From: an uncultured Thermoanaerobaculia bacterium
Lineage (GTDB): Bacteria; Acidobacteriota; Thermoanaerobaculia; Multivoradales; Multivoraceae
Assembly: GCA_951813015.1 (NCBI GenBank)
Contig: CATOTG010000002.1
Location: forward strand, 248,001 to 312,000
Direction: 5' to 3'
Length of the DNA stretch: 64,000 nt
In this document: in pieces, positions 17,345-26,439 of the stretch
How positions within the stretch are numbered: the stretch's first letter is position 1
Layout: the number at the start of each line of letters is the position of its first letter
The notes under the pieces: model-generated
What the model was told of the DNA's origin: nothing
Databases searched by the model: none
Seen by the model: only the letters and a program-made list of their open reading frames with translations
Translations under genes and position numbers: made by a program

Positions 17345-18846
17345 GTTCGGACAGTTGCCGGCTGCTCTGCCGGCCGGAGCAGGGTCCAGCCGACGCAGAC
17401 GGCATAGTTCAGAAGCAGGCCCCAGACGCCGGCGGCAACGCCCCAGGGACTGCGCGTCGTCCACAGGCCGGCCACCACTCCGCACCAGATGACCAACGTG
17501 AGCAACGTGCCCAGCACGATCCCGGCGAGCACTGCCGAGGCCGGCATCCGGCGCCAGTAGACGCCGAGCATGAACACCGGCGACAACTGAACCATGAACT
17601 CGAGCTTGAGCTTGATCAGCAGCCAGATCGAACTCTCCGTCTCGAGCGACACCCAGGCCATCGCGATCAGGATCGCCATCACGCCCCAGGCGAACGTCTT
17701 GCCGACGATCAGCATCTCGCGGGCACTGGCCTCGCGGCGCATATAGCTCTTGTAGATGTCCTTGGTGAACATCGACCCGATGGAGAGAAGCGCCGAATCG
17801 GCGGTCGACATGATCGCCGCGACGACCGCCGCGAACACCATGACGACGAGCCAGTACATGACGGGAGAGCGGTCGATCAGACCGCCCAGCACGTAGATCG
17901 TGACCTTGTCGCTCTCGAGTTCGGAGAGGCCCGGGAAGCGGCTCAACGCGATGAAGCCGATCAGGAAGGCGAGCAGGGTCGTGCCCAGGGGCATGAAGGA
18001 CATCGCCGCCAGCGAACGTCGCAGGCTGCGCTCGCCCTTGGCGGCGAAGATCCTCTGCACCGCGTGGGGGTAGAGAGCAACGCCCAGGCCCAGCATCAGC
18101 AGCGTACTGACCCAAGACCGCAGGCCTTCCGCGTCCGGGCTTTCGAGCTTTTCGGGGGCGGTAGCGCGAACGCCCTCCGCAGCCGCCGCCAGGCCGCCGT
18201 CGGCCGTGACCAGGGTGTACAGGATGACGGCACACCCGCACAGGAGCAGCGTTCCCTGCACCGCATCGGTCCAGGCCACCGCTCTCATCCCTCCGAGTGA
18301 CTCGTAGACCAGCATCACGCCGACCAGGAGCAGCACTCCCTGCATGAAACTCATCCGGCCGCCGCTGATCGCCTCCACGCCGTGCCCCATCGCGACCAAC
18401 TGTTCGAGTACGTAGTTCGCCAGCCCCCAGCACAGGAGCGCCACGCACAGGACGCGCAGCGGATGCGAACCGAAGCGGTGGTAGACGAAGTCCGTGGGCG
18501 TGATGTAGCCGAAACGCCGGGCCAGGTGAAAGAGCCGCGGCGCGTAGATCATGAACACCGTGATGACCAGGATCATGAAGGTGATGCTGACGATGTAGGT
18601 CGCCCCCTGCTGGTACGACCGGCCGGCAAATCCAAGCAGGGTGTTGCCGCTGTACTGGGTCGCGAACAGGGTCAGGAAGAGGACGGCGAAGCCGAACGAA
18701 GAGCCCCCGAGGTAGAAGTCGCGCAGCGAGCGCTCCTTCTGCTTCAACCGTCCGAGCAGCCCCAAGCCGAGCATGATGACCAGGTAGCCGCCGAGCACCG
18801 CCAGCGCGCCGGGGCCGAACGTCACCTCGGGAACGGAGGCGTTCAA
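17341..18846 (-). CDS. Sodium:solute symporter (SSS family)
   Basis: A 501-residue transporter with about 13 membrane helices, related to PanF/PutP-type sodium symporters. Markers are the N-terminal LKQKERSLRDFYLGGSSFGF, then LFATQYSGNTLLGFAG, GMRAVAWTDAVQGTLLLCG (the conserved WTD-Q-G segment) and AAIMSTADSALLSIGSMFTK, with the Ser/Thr sodium-site residues. The TTG at 18846 overlaps the stop of the small upstream gene (TTGA). The substrate is unknown. It overlaps trpS at its end, so the three genes form one transcription unit. Confidence 0.88.
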   Translation of the reverse strand: MNASVPEVTFGPGALAVLGGYLVIMLGLGLLGRLKQKERSLRDFYLGGSSFGFAVLFLTLFATQYSGNTLLGFAGRSYQQGATYIVSITFMILVITVFMIYAPRLFHLARRFGYITPTDFVYHRFGSHPLRVLCVALLCWGLANYVLEQLVAMGHGVEAISGGRMSFMQGVLLLVGVMLVYESLGGMRAVAWTDAVQGTLLLCGCAVILYTLVTADGGLAAAAEGVRATAPEKLESPDAEGLRSWVSTLLMLGLGVALYPHAVQRIFAAKGERSLRRSLAAMSFMPLGTTLLAFLIGFIALSRFPGLSELESDKVTIYVLGGLIDRSPVMYWLVVMVFAAVVAAIMSTADSALLSIGSMFTKDIYKSYMRREASAREMLIVGKTFAWGVMAILIAMAWVSLETESSIWLLIKLKLEFMVQLSPVFMLGVYWRRMPASAVLAGIVLGTLLTLVIWCGVVAGLWTTRSPWGVAAGVWGLLLNYAVCVGWTLLRPAEQPATVRT

Positions 18847-19334
18847 CTCCCGACCCGCCCGTCTCCGCCCGACGCCCGCTCCTGCCGCTCCTCCCGGTCG
18901 CCGCGCGCTGTCCGCTCCTCCCGGTCGCCGTGCGCTCTCCGACCCTCCCGGTCGCCGCGGCCCAACGTCGCCGCTCGGGTTCCGGCGTCGCCGCCGGTCG
19001 CCCGTTCCTCCGGGTCGTCACCGCCGGCCTCATCCGCTCCGTCACGCCACAGCCGCAGCGACGCGAAGGCGGTCACCGCGGCCAGGGCCAGACCGCAGAG
19101 GATCGTGACCCAGGTCCAGACCGGCAGGCCGCCGGCGAGTCGGTCCCCGACCGAGGGCGGCAGGTACCAGGGCACGCTGACGACGAGGATCGCCACCACC
19201 ACCGGCAGGAACCAGCGGTGACGCACCGGCTCGTCCTCCGGCCGGACGGCCGCCCAGAAGACGTCCGGATCCCGCTCGTCCGCGTACTGCGATAGCCGTC
19301 TGTTGTCCGTCACAGGAAGCGGATTATGCCGCAC
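18843..19334 (-). CDS. Small two-helix membrane protein, probable symporter partner
   Basis: A 163-residue protein starting at GTG 19334. It has two membrane segments (FLPVVVAILVVSVPWYLPPS and VWTWVTILCGLALAAVTAFA). This pattern, a small two-helix protein directly before an SSS symporter, matches the DUF3311/DUF997 (YhdT-PanF) arrangement, although the sequence match is only approximate. The C-terminal 55 residues are hydrophilic and repetitive (GDREGRRAHGDREERTARGD), with GDREER-type units encoded by short DNA repeats at about 18880-18960. It overlaps the symporter gene by 4 bases. Confidence 0.6.
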   Translation of the reverse strand: MRHNPLPVTDNRRLSQYADERDPDVFWAAVRPEDEPVRHRWFLPVVVAILVVSVPWYLPPSVGDRLAGGLPVWTWVTILCGLALAAVTAFASLRLWRDGADEAGGDDPEERATGGDAGTRAATLGRGDREGRRAHGDREERTARGDREERQERASGGDGRVGS

Positions 19335-19369
19335 CGGCGCCCGGCCCGGCGTCAGAGCCGCGCGGTCCG

Positions 19370-20378
19370 TCAGGGAACGAGCAACTGAACGACCACCAGC
19401 ACGGCCACCGCGACGCCTATGCCGCAGCCGACCTGAACGAGGATCCTCAGGCGCCTGAGTTCAGCCCCGACGACATCGCGCGTCCGCGCCGACGCCGCGT
19501 CCACGGTCCGGGCGACCGTCTCCATCGTCTCACGCGACGACGACTCGACCGCCTCGCGCAGGCGGCCCTCTGCTTCCGTTGCACTCCCGCGTGCCTCGAC
19601 CAGCTCCGTCTGCAGCAGACCAACGGCATCCGCGACACGCGCCGACGCAGCGTCCACGGTACGGGCGACCGCCTCCACGCTCTCACGCGACGACGACTCG
19701 ACCGCCTCGCGCAGACGACCCTCCGCGTCCGCCGCGCTCCCGCGCACCTCGACCAGCTCCGTCTGCAGCAGACCAACGGCGCCCGTGACACGCGCCGACG
19801 CAGCGTCCACGGTACGGGCGACCGCCTCCACGCTCTCACGCGACGACGACTCGACTGCCTCGCGCAGCCGACCCTCCGCGTCCGCCGCGCTCCCGCGCAT
19901 CTCAACCAGCTCCGTCTGCAGCAGACCAACGGCGCCCGTGACACGCGCCGACGCCGCGTCCACGGTACGGGCGACCGCCTCCACGCTCTCACGCGACGAC
20001 GACTCCGCCGCCTCGCGCAGGCGGCCCTCCGCTTCCGTTGCACTCCCGCGTGCCGCCACGACCTCCGCCTGCAGGAGATCAACAGCCCCGGCAAGACGCG
20101 CCGACGCAGCGTCCACGGCCTCCTTCGCTGCGAACGTCCTGGAGAGCCTTCGCCGCGGTCTGGAAGGCTGCCAGCGCCGCCTTCCAGTGCTCCATCGCGG
20201 CGCCCGCCTGGTCAGCGAGTCCGGTGATGCTCCTGCCCGCATCGCCGAGGCCGCGCCTCGCGGCCAGGAGAGCATCGCCGACAGGGGTCAGGTCCTCCAT
20301 GTCGCTGAGGACCTTGTCCACGCGCACCACAGCCTCCTCGAGCCGCTGATCCGTTTCCTTCACCACCTCATCGACCAT
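19370..20378 (-). CDS. Repetitive coiled-coil protein with C-terminal membrane anchor, frameshifted
   Basis: The ATG at 20378 overlaps the end of the helicase gene, so the two are translationally coupled. The first 80 residues (MVDEVVKETDQRLEEAVVRV and on) are helical. Between about 20125 and 20150 one extra base shifts the frame (KALQDVR in the first frame, AAKEAVDAASARL in the second); the span of 1009 bases is one over a multiple of three. The main part has about four and a half copies of a 51-residue unit with the core VDAASARVTGAVGLLQTELV and ESSSRESVEAVART. It ends in one membrane helix (VGCGIGVAVAVLVVVQLLVP). It resembles apolipoprotein- or methyl-accepting-type long coiled coils, but no family is recognised. 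Its position suggests a membrane-attached partner of the helicase. Confidence 0.65.
19490..20118 (-). repeat. 153-bp tandem repeats inside the coiled-coil gene
   Basis: The sequence TCTCACGCGACGACGACTC recurs at 19528, 19681, 19834 and 19987, an exact 153-base period. Each unit encodes 51 residues in frame. A partial fifth unit precedes the first on the coding strand. The near-identity between units suggests recent expansion or ongoing homogenisation. Confidence 0.95.
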
Positions 20379-23300
20379 CGCTTCCCCCGTCCAGAATGCC
20401 GGCGATTTCCGGCGGACCCAGCCATCCCTTGAGTCGACCGGACGCAGCCTCGACCCGCTCCGCGACCCGGCGCAGCTTCTCCGCGCGCACCAGGGTATTC
20501 AGCTCCGGGCGGCCCAGTTCGTCCACCCGCTCCAGGAGCGCGGCGGCGAACGAGAGACCCGGAACATCCCCGGCGGCAGCGCCGAGACGCACCAGCGCGA
20601 CGGTCAACGGCGCCGCCAGCGGCGGTCGGCCATTGCCGGCGGCCTCGAAGATGCGGTGCACCGCGGCCTCGAGCTCCTGCTCGCCGAGTTCGTACTTCTC
20701 CAGGCCGGACCGGATCGCATCGACGATGCCGGTCGCGCTCACCGCCTGGTCCTGATCCGTACACAGGGCCTCGGCCACCGCCCTGGTCAGCAGCAGGCCG
20801 GGATGCTCCGGCCAGGACTCCAGAGCCCGAATGCACATTCCCCTCAACTCCCCCGCTTCCTGCGGCAGGTTGATCTTTTCCACGAACCCCCACCACGCCT
20901 TGAAGTCCACTTGCGGCTGTTCGAGCAGCTTTTCCAGATTCGCCGCCCCAACGCCCTCGCTCAGATAGTCGAGCAGGCGCTGCCGAATCTCGGCGTCGTT
21001 TTGCGCGTTCCGTGCCAGCAGCATCGCCTCCCGGGTCATCCGCCGGCGCCCGCGCTCCACCTGGTCGTAGGTGAACTCGATCAACAACCGCGCCAGCTCC
21101 AGGGCGTGGGCCTGGTTGTCCGACGCCGCAACTGCCTCCGCCTTCCGCTGCAGAATCCCGGCCCGCGCAGGGTCCGCCGCGACGAAGTACTCGGCCAGCC
21201 TGCGCCGCGAGCGCTCGGCGTCGAACGGCTCGAAGTGAGCGATGATCTTCTTCGCTCGGTACTCCACGTCGTACTCCCGAACGACGCCGACCCGGCGCAG
21301 GACGCAGACCGCCTTCTCCTTTCTCTTCTCCTCATCCATCGGCAGCTCGACCCGGTGGCTCTTCGTCAGATCGCCGGCGCGCCGGAGGACTTCCCTTGCC
21401 GAGTCCACGTCCGAAGCGCTGCCCTCGAACGCATTGAAGTGGAAGAACAGAGCCCTCGTCACGTCATCCGCCTGGAGCCACCACTCAGGGCCCTGCGTCT
21501 TCTTGTAGCGGCGCTTCGCCTCCTCGAAGTCGATCCCAGGGTCGAGCAGGTCGTCGTTCCGGCTCTGGTCGAGTTCGGAGTAGACGACGGTGCAGAGGGC
21601 CTTCTGCCGCGTCCGACCGGCGCGGCCAGCCTCCTGGTAGAAACTCTCGATGGAAGCAGGCATGCCGAGGTGAACGGTCCAGTGCACGTTCTCCTTGTCG
21701 ATTCCCATGCCGAACGCCTTCGTGGCAACCATGACCGACGCCTTGTTCTCCGTGAAGGGTCCGTCTTCCCGCTTGGAGCCGCCGTAGAGAGCGACCTTCG
21801 CGCGGGTCTCCCCGACCACGAGATCCCCGACCTCGGACAGGCCGAACTTGCCGTTCACATGCGGCACGAACACGATTCCCGCCGTTGTGCTCGAGCCCCT
21901 TGCCGCATAGAAGTCGGCGCCGGACATGCGGAACTCCCTTGGCAGCGCGCTCAGGACGCCTTCCAGCGCCTTGTGAGAACGCGTGCTCGAGCCGCCCCGA
22001 ACTCGGCGAACGTCGAACTCGAGTTCGGCCCGGTCGAAGGAATCCGGGCGGAGCACGGTGTCGACCTTCAGCTCCACCAGCATGTCCCGCAACACGGCGC
22101 GCGACGCTGTTCCGGTAAGGCCCACCAACGGCGGCGGATCGTCCGCATCGGCCCTGCCGAGCTCGCGCAGCCTGTCGGCTAGGTGAAGGTAGGCCGGTCG
22201 GTAGTCATGCCCCCATTCGGACACGCAGTGCGCCTCGTCGACCACCGCCAGACTCACCTGAGCGCTATTCGTCAGGCTCCGCATCGTCTGCCGGAACCCA
22301 GGGGTCTGGAGACGTTCCGGACTCAGGAACAGGAACTGGAACTCACCCCGGCCGATCCTCACGTTGAGGTCCGCAACGAGCTCTCGCGGCGTTTTGCTCG
22401 AAACGCTCGTCGACCGGTCGAAACCATCCGCCTTCAGACCCTCCACCTGATCCTTCATCAGGGCGATCGTCGGATCGACGACCAGGGTGACTCCGGGCAT
22501 CATCATGCCCGCAAGCTGGTAGATCAGACTCTTGCCGAACCCGGTCGGCATCAGCGCAATGCAGTCCTGCTGATCCAGCAACTTCAGGATCGGATCGGCC
22601 TGCGACAGAGGCCTGCCGGAGATCCCGGCCGGAGTTCCTCCCGGAGGGTCGCCCCCAGGCGTGGGCCGCTCGCCGCGCTGCTCGTCCCGATCGGGCTCTC
22701 GTCGGAACTCACGCTTGCGGAAGACGTGCCGGAGGACCACGGTGAGCGCACGGATCGCGGCGGCATCGTCGGCCGCCGCCCGCTTCCGGCGCCGGCGGGC
22801 GGTCTTCCGGTCGACATCCATCGTGACCCGCAACGGGACCGGCACGAGGGCGGACCGAATGATCAGGTCGGCGCCGTCTTCCCGCGACAGTCGTGCAAAG
22901 GGGCCGGCATCCGTTTCGACCCGGACGACGAGTTCCTGCACGGTCCCCCGGCTGTCGGCCGCGGACCCTCGGGGGTCGGCAGCGGCTTGTCGGGGTTCCG
23001 CGACGGCTCGGCCCTTCATGGGGACGGTGGGGTCAAGGCCCCGGTTGTCGGCAGCGGCTTGTCGGCTGTCGGCTGCGGCCTCGATCTCGTGCCGCTCGCC
23101 GGTCCCGGATCGGAGCCAGGTTCTCTCGGCCTCGCCAGTCCCGGCATCGTCGTAGCGGACCACGCAGCGCTCGGGAACCGTGCTGCACCCGAAGACGTCG
23201 TCGAACGCTGCCAACAACTCCAGCGCATCGACAACGCCCGCCGCCTCGACCGGGCCGGCGCCGCGCAGCCGGACCATCCACTCTCCCCCACCCTGCAACC

Positions 23301-24809
23301 AGCCGTACTGCAGCGACCGCGCGAGGGCGAACTGAACCCTGGCGGCCGCCACGCAGTCGGCGGCCGCCGCGACAATCGGCTCAGCCCCCTTCGCGGACGA
23401 CGGAAGCGCCTCAAAGGCCTGCTCGCAGTGCCGCCTGATCCGCTGAAGCTCCGATCCCTCACCGGCTTCCAGTTCCGCCACGCCGACGCGCACGGTCTCG
23501 ATGCCGGCGTTCCGCAGCGCCCGGTCGCGGCCCCGATCGACCTGGGCCGCCGCCTCATGCTCCGGACCGTCCAGTTCGATGGCCAGGGGCGCCCCACCCG
23601 GATGGTGGAACAGGAAATCGAGCCGCCGGGCCCCGGCTCCCGAACCCCGGCTCGATTCGGACTCGCTCAGCGTGGCGGTTGAGCCGGCGCCCGATCCGTC
23701 GGCATCCCGCGTTCTCGACGAGGCGGCCCTCCGGCCTGACGCCGCGTCGAGGATCGTGTCCAGCGGGGCCTGCGGCGTGAACCAGTGGCCGGCCTCCGGG
23801 CCGAGATGCTCGGGGACCCATTCGGCGAGGAACCAGTGCTCCAGGGGACTGTCGAACAGCGAATCGTCAGTTACCGCCTCGAATTCCGGGTCCAGAATGA
23901 ACTCGCGGCGCTCTGCCAGGACGCGAGGCGCCAGTTCAGGCGCGAGGCAAGAAGACCCGCCGTTCCGCGGCCGCCAGCCCAACTCCCCACCCTCGGGCAC
24001 GTCTTCTTCACGGTCAACGACCGCCGACTGCAGATTGTGAACGCGTACAGCTTCCCGCTCCACGCCGAGCGTCGGCATCGGCGCATGGCCGCGCTGGAGG
24101 ATCTTGGTCAGCAGCAAACCGGCCGCGTAGGAATCCGGGTCGCTGCCGGTCCGGCCACGGTCGGCGGAGAACAGGACGCACGCCGAAGTCGCGGACCGCC
24201 CCGGGTCGAGGAGGGAATCGCCGTGGAGCGCGCGCCGCAGGGCTTTGGCCCGCTGACGGTCCTTTTCGGGGATAACGAACTCGGGCAGTGCCGCCACCGC
24301 CGCGAACTCGACCAGGAATCCCGAGGGGGCCTTCGCCCACCATTCGACCGGCAGGGACGTGTCCGGGCCGGTCCCCGCTCGCGCTCCAGCGCCCGGTTGC
24401 GGTGGCGCGCCGGCTTCCCCACCCGGGACCGGGGAGCGCAGTCCCTTCGAGTCGGTCTTCCGAGCCCCGGACACCCTTCGTCTTTCGGTTTGGTAACCCG
24501 AATTCGGCTTCCGAACCGGTTCGAGCGGCGGCCTCGGACTGCCGGGCGCTGCCCCTGAGCGATCCACGCTGCGATCCACGCATCCGGCGCAGGACCACAC
24601 CGGCCGGTCGCGATGGGGGCCCTTGCGGCCCTCAAGAGCCTCCATCGCCTTGCCGCACGCCGGGCACGACGGTTCGGCTGCGCCAAGACCGTCGCGACTG
24701 CATTTCGGGGACAGGAGCATGCCCAGAACAGCTTGCCGCCCCTCGACCGTCGCTCCATCGGACCGCCGCAGCCGGGGCAGCGTACCGCTCGGTCCTCGAT
24801 GCGCTTCAC
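20368..24809 (-). CDS. RecQ-type DEAH helicase with N-terminal zinc fingers and DUF559/Vsr-like nuclease domain, frameshifted
   Basis: This large protein of about 1480 residues starts at the GTG at 24809. The N-terminus has a topoisomerase-type zinc ribbon (RCPGCGGPMERRSRGGKLFW, then AC); its second cysteine pair (PKC) continues in another frame, so one base is missing near 24713-24720. A second zinc ribbon follows (CPACGKAM then SCAGC). Further on, RRLDFLFHHPGGAPLAIELD followed by GPEHE and RDRALRNAGIETVRV resembles a DUF559/Vsr-type PD-(D/E)XK nuclease. The helicase core has Walker A ALMPTGFGKSLIYQLAG, DEAH in AVVDEAHCVSEWGHDYRPAY, motif III VGLTGTAS and RecQ-type motifs V-VI KAFGMGIDKENVHWTVHLG and SFYQEAGRAGRTRQ. 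The C-terminal 400 residues are helical and unassigned. Fused helicase and nuclease with an overlapping coiled-coil gene suggests a defence or repair system; this is inference. Confidence 0.82.
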
Positions 24810-25173
24810 GACATGGGGCCTGCCAAGGGCAGAAGAACGCGGGACACTAGCAGCCCGCGGCGCCCCGCGGTCGCCGCCCGTTCGGCCGCAGCGGATCCGT
24901 GTTCGTCGCGGCCGCGAAGAACGCGGCGGTGGTGTTCACGTCACGCGGACAAGCGCCAACTTGTGGCGACTAAGACTGCACACTTCCTTTGGGGGCGGCA
25001 GGGGTCCGGATCAGGCGTCTGAAGCGACGGGGCAGGACGACGGACCGTGTCATCCGGTCTCGCCAGGCCAATGCCCGAAGGGCCAGCGGGCCCTCCGGTC
25101 CGGGGACCCAAGACCGGTCCCGCGGCTGGCTGGGGCCGCGTGATGTAGGATCCTGGATTCTGATCGTCGGATC
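24810..25173. promoter_or_regulatory. Divergent intergenic region upstream of the helicase and peptidase genes
   Basis: This 364-base gap lies between the helicase start (minus) and the isoaspartyl peptidase start (plus). The stretch 24950-25000 is less GC-rich than its surroundings and is the most likely place for promoters. No coding sequence or clear palindrome is seen. Confidence 0.4.
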
Positions 25174-26370
25174 GTGCTACTCGCCCCACTCAGCCGCATC
25201 CTCCTGTTGGTCGAAACTCCCCGGTTCCGGCCGGGGCGCCACGCTGTCGCCATCGCAGCCGCTCTGTTGTTGACCGGCGGCTGTTCGGAGCCGAATCTCG
25301 AGGCGGATCCAACCGGTCAGGAAGCCCAACAGACCTCGGCCCAGGAAGAGGACCTGCAGGTGCAAGAACCCCAGACGCCGCAGTGGGCGCTGGCCATCCA
25401 CGGCGGCGCCGGCAGTGCAAGTCGAGCCAGGACCGACGCGGAGGACTACTACCAGGCTCTGCGGACGGCCCTGGCTCTGGGCGCCGAGCGACTGGCCGCG
25501 GGCGACGCCAGTGTCGAGGTGGTGGAGAACGTCGTCTCGGCGCTCGAGAACGATCCGCGGTTCAATGCCGGCCGCGGCGCCGTCTTCACCGCCATCGGAA
25601 CGCACGAGATGGATGCGGCGATCATGGACGGGCGCACTCTCGCCTGCGGCGCGGTAGCCGCGGTGAAGAACGTCCGCAACCCGATCAAGCTCGCGCGCCG
25701 CGTGATGGAGGACACGCCGCACGTTCTGATCGGCGGACCCGGAGCGGACGACTTCGGCGCCCTGGTCGGTGTAGAGCGGCGGCCGCAGGCCTACTTCACC
25801 ACCGATCGGCAGTTGCAGAGGTTTCGTGAACTCCGGGCGCAGAGAAGGACCGCCGCGCGAGACGGCGGGGACGCCGTCGCCAACGCGCCGGGCGACTACA
25901 CCGGCAATGCGGGCGCGCCCGAGGATCCCGGCGGCGCCTCTCATCTGGGCACCGTCGGCGCGGTGGCGATGGACCGCTACGGCAACCTGGCGGCCGCCAC
26001 GTCGACCGGGGGGACGATGATGAAGCGAATCGGCCGCATCGGCGACGTGCCGGTGATCGGCGCCGGCACCTACGCCAACAACGCCACCGCGGCGATATCC
26101 GGCACCGGGCGCGGCGAGGAGTTCATCCGTCACACCGTGGCCTACGACGTTTCGGCTCAGATCGAGTACGGCGGCCTTTCGCTCCAGGAGGCCGTCAGCC
26201 GGGTGATCCGGAACACGCTGCAGAAGGGCGACGGCGGCCTGATCGCGGTCGGCCCGGACGGCACGATCACGATGGAGTTCAACACGAACGCGATGTTCCG
26301 GGGCGCGGCGAACTCCCTGGGCCGCTTCGATGTCGGCATCTGGGAAGAACTCCAGAGCCGGCGGCCCTGA
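25174..26370 (+). CDS. Isoaspartyl peptidase/L-asparaginase, Ntn-hydrolase type 2, exported lipoprotein
   Basis: A 398-residue member of the plant-type asparaginase family, which cleaves itself to expose a nucleophilic threonine and removes isoaspartyl residues or asparagine amides. The start is GTG at 25174; the signal peptide ends in LLLTGGCSE, a lipobox. WALAIHGGAGSASRA opens the domain, then NDPRFNAGRGAVFTAIGTHE. The cleavage site is SHLGTVGAVAMDRYGNLAAA, with the Thr of GTVGA as nucleophile, followed by ATSTGGTMMKRIGRIGDVPV and IGAGTYANNATAAISGTGRG, which form the substrate pocket. The lipoprotein signal suggests a periplasmic or surface role in peptide salvage. The frame is intact. Confidence 0.9.
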   Translation: MLLAPLSRILLLVETPRFRPGRHAVAIAAALLLTGGCSEPNLEADPTGQEAQQTSAQEEDLQVQEPQTPQWALAIHGGAGSASRARTDAEDYYQALRTALALGAERLAAGDASVEVVENVVSALENDPRFNAGRGAVFTAIGTHEMDAAIMDGRTLACGAVAAVKNVRNPIKLARRVMEDTPHVLIGGPGADDFGALVGVERRPQAYFTTDRQLQRFRELRAQRRTAARDGGDAVANAPGDYTGNAGAPEDPGGASHLGTVGAVAMDRYGNLAAATSTGGTMMKRIGRIGDVPVIGAGTYANNATAAISGTGRGEEFIRHTVAYDVSAQIEYGGLSLQEAVSRVIRNTLQKGDGGLIAVGPDGTITMEFNTNAMFRGAANSLGRFDVGIWEELQSRRP

Positions 26371-26439
26371 CCTGAACCGCCCCGAAGCTCCGACCATCCG
26401 ACGGCGGCGCCGCACATAGGCCTGCCGTGACGGCAGCCC

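Noticed and set aside
16328..19045. Single 905-codon frame joining trpS with upstream sequence
   Set aside because: Only the last 338 residues are TrpRS. The upstream part is a different frame of the symporter gene, which has its own clear membrane protein frame.
19490..20118. CRISPR-like array
   Set aside because: The period is constant at 153 bases and the units are nearly identical along their whole length, in frame and coding, with no unique spacers.
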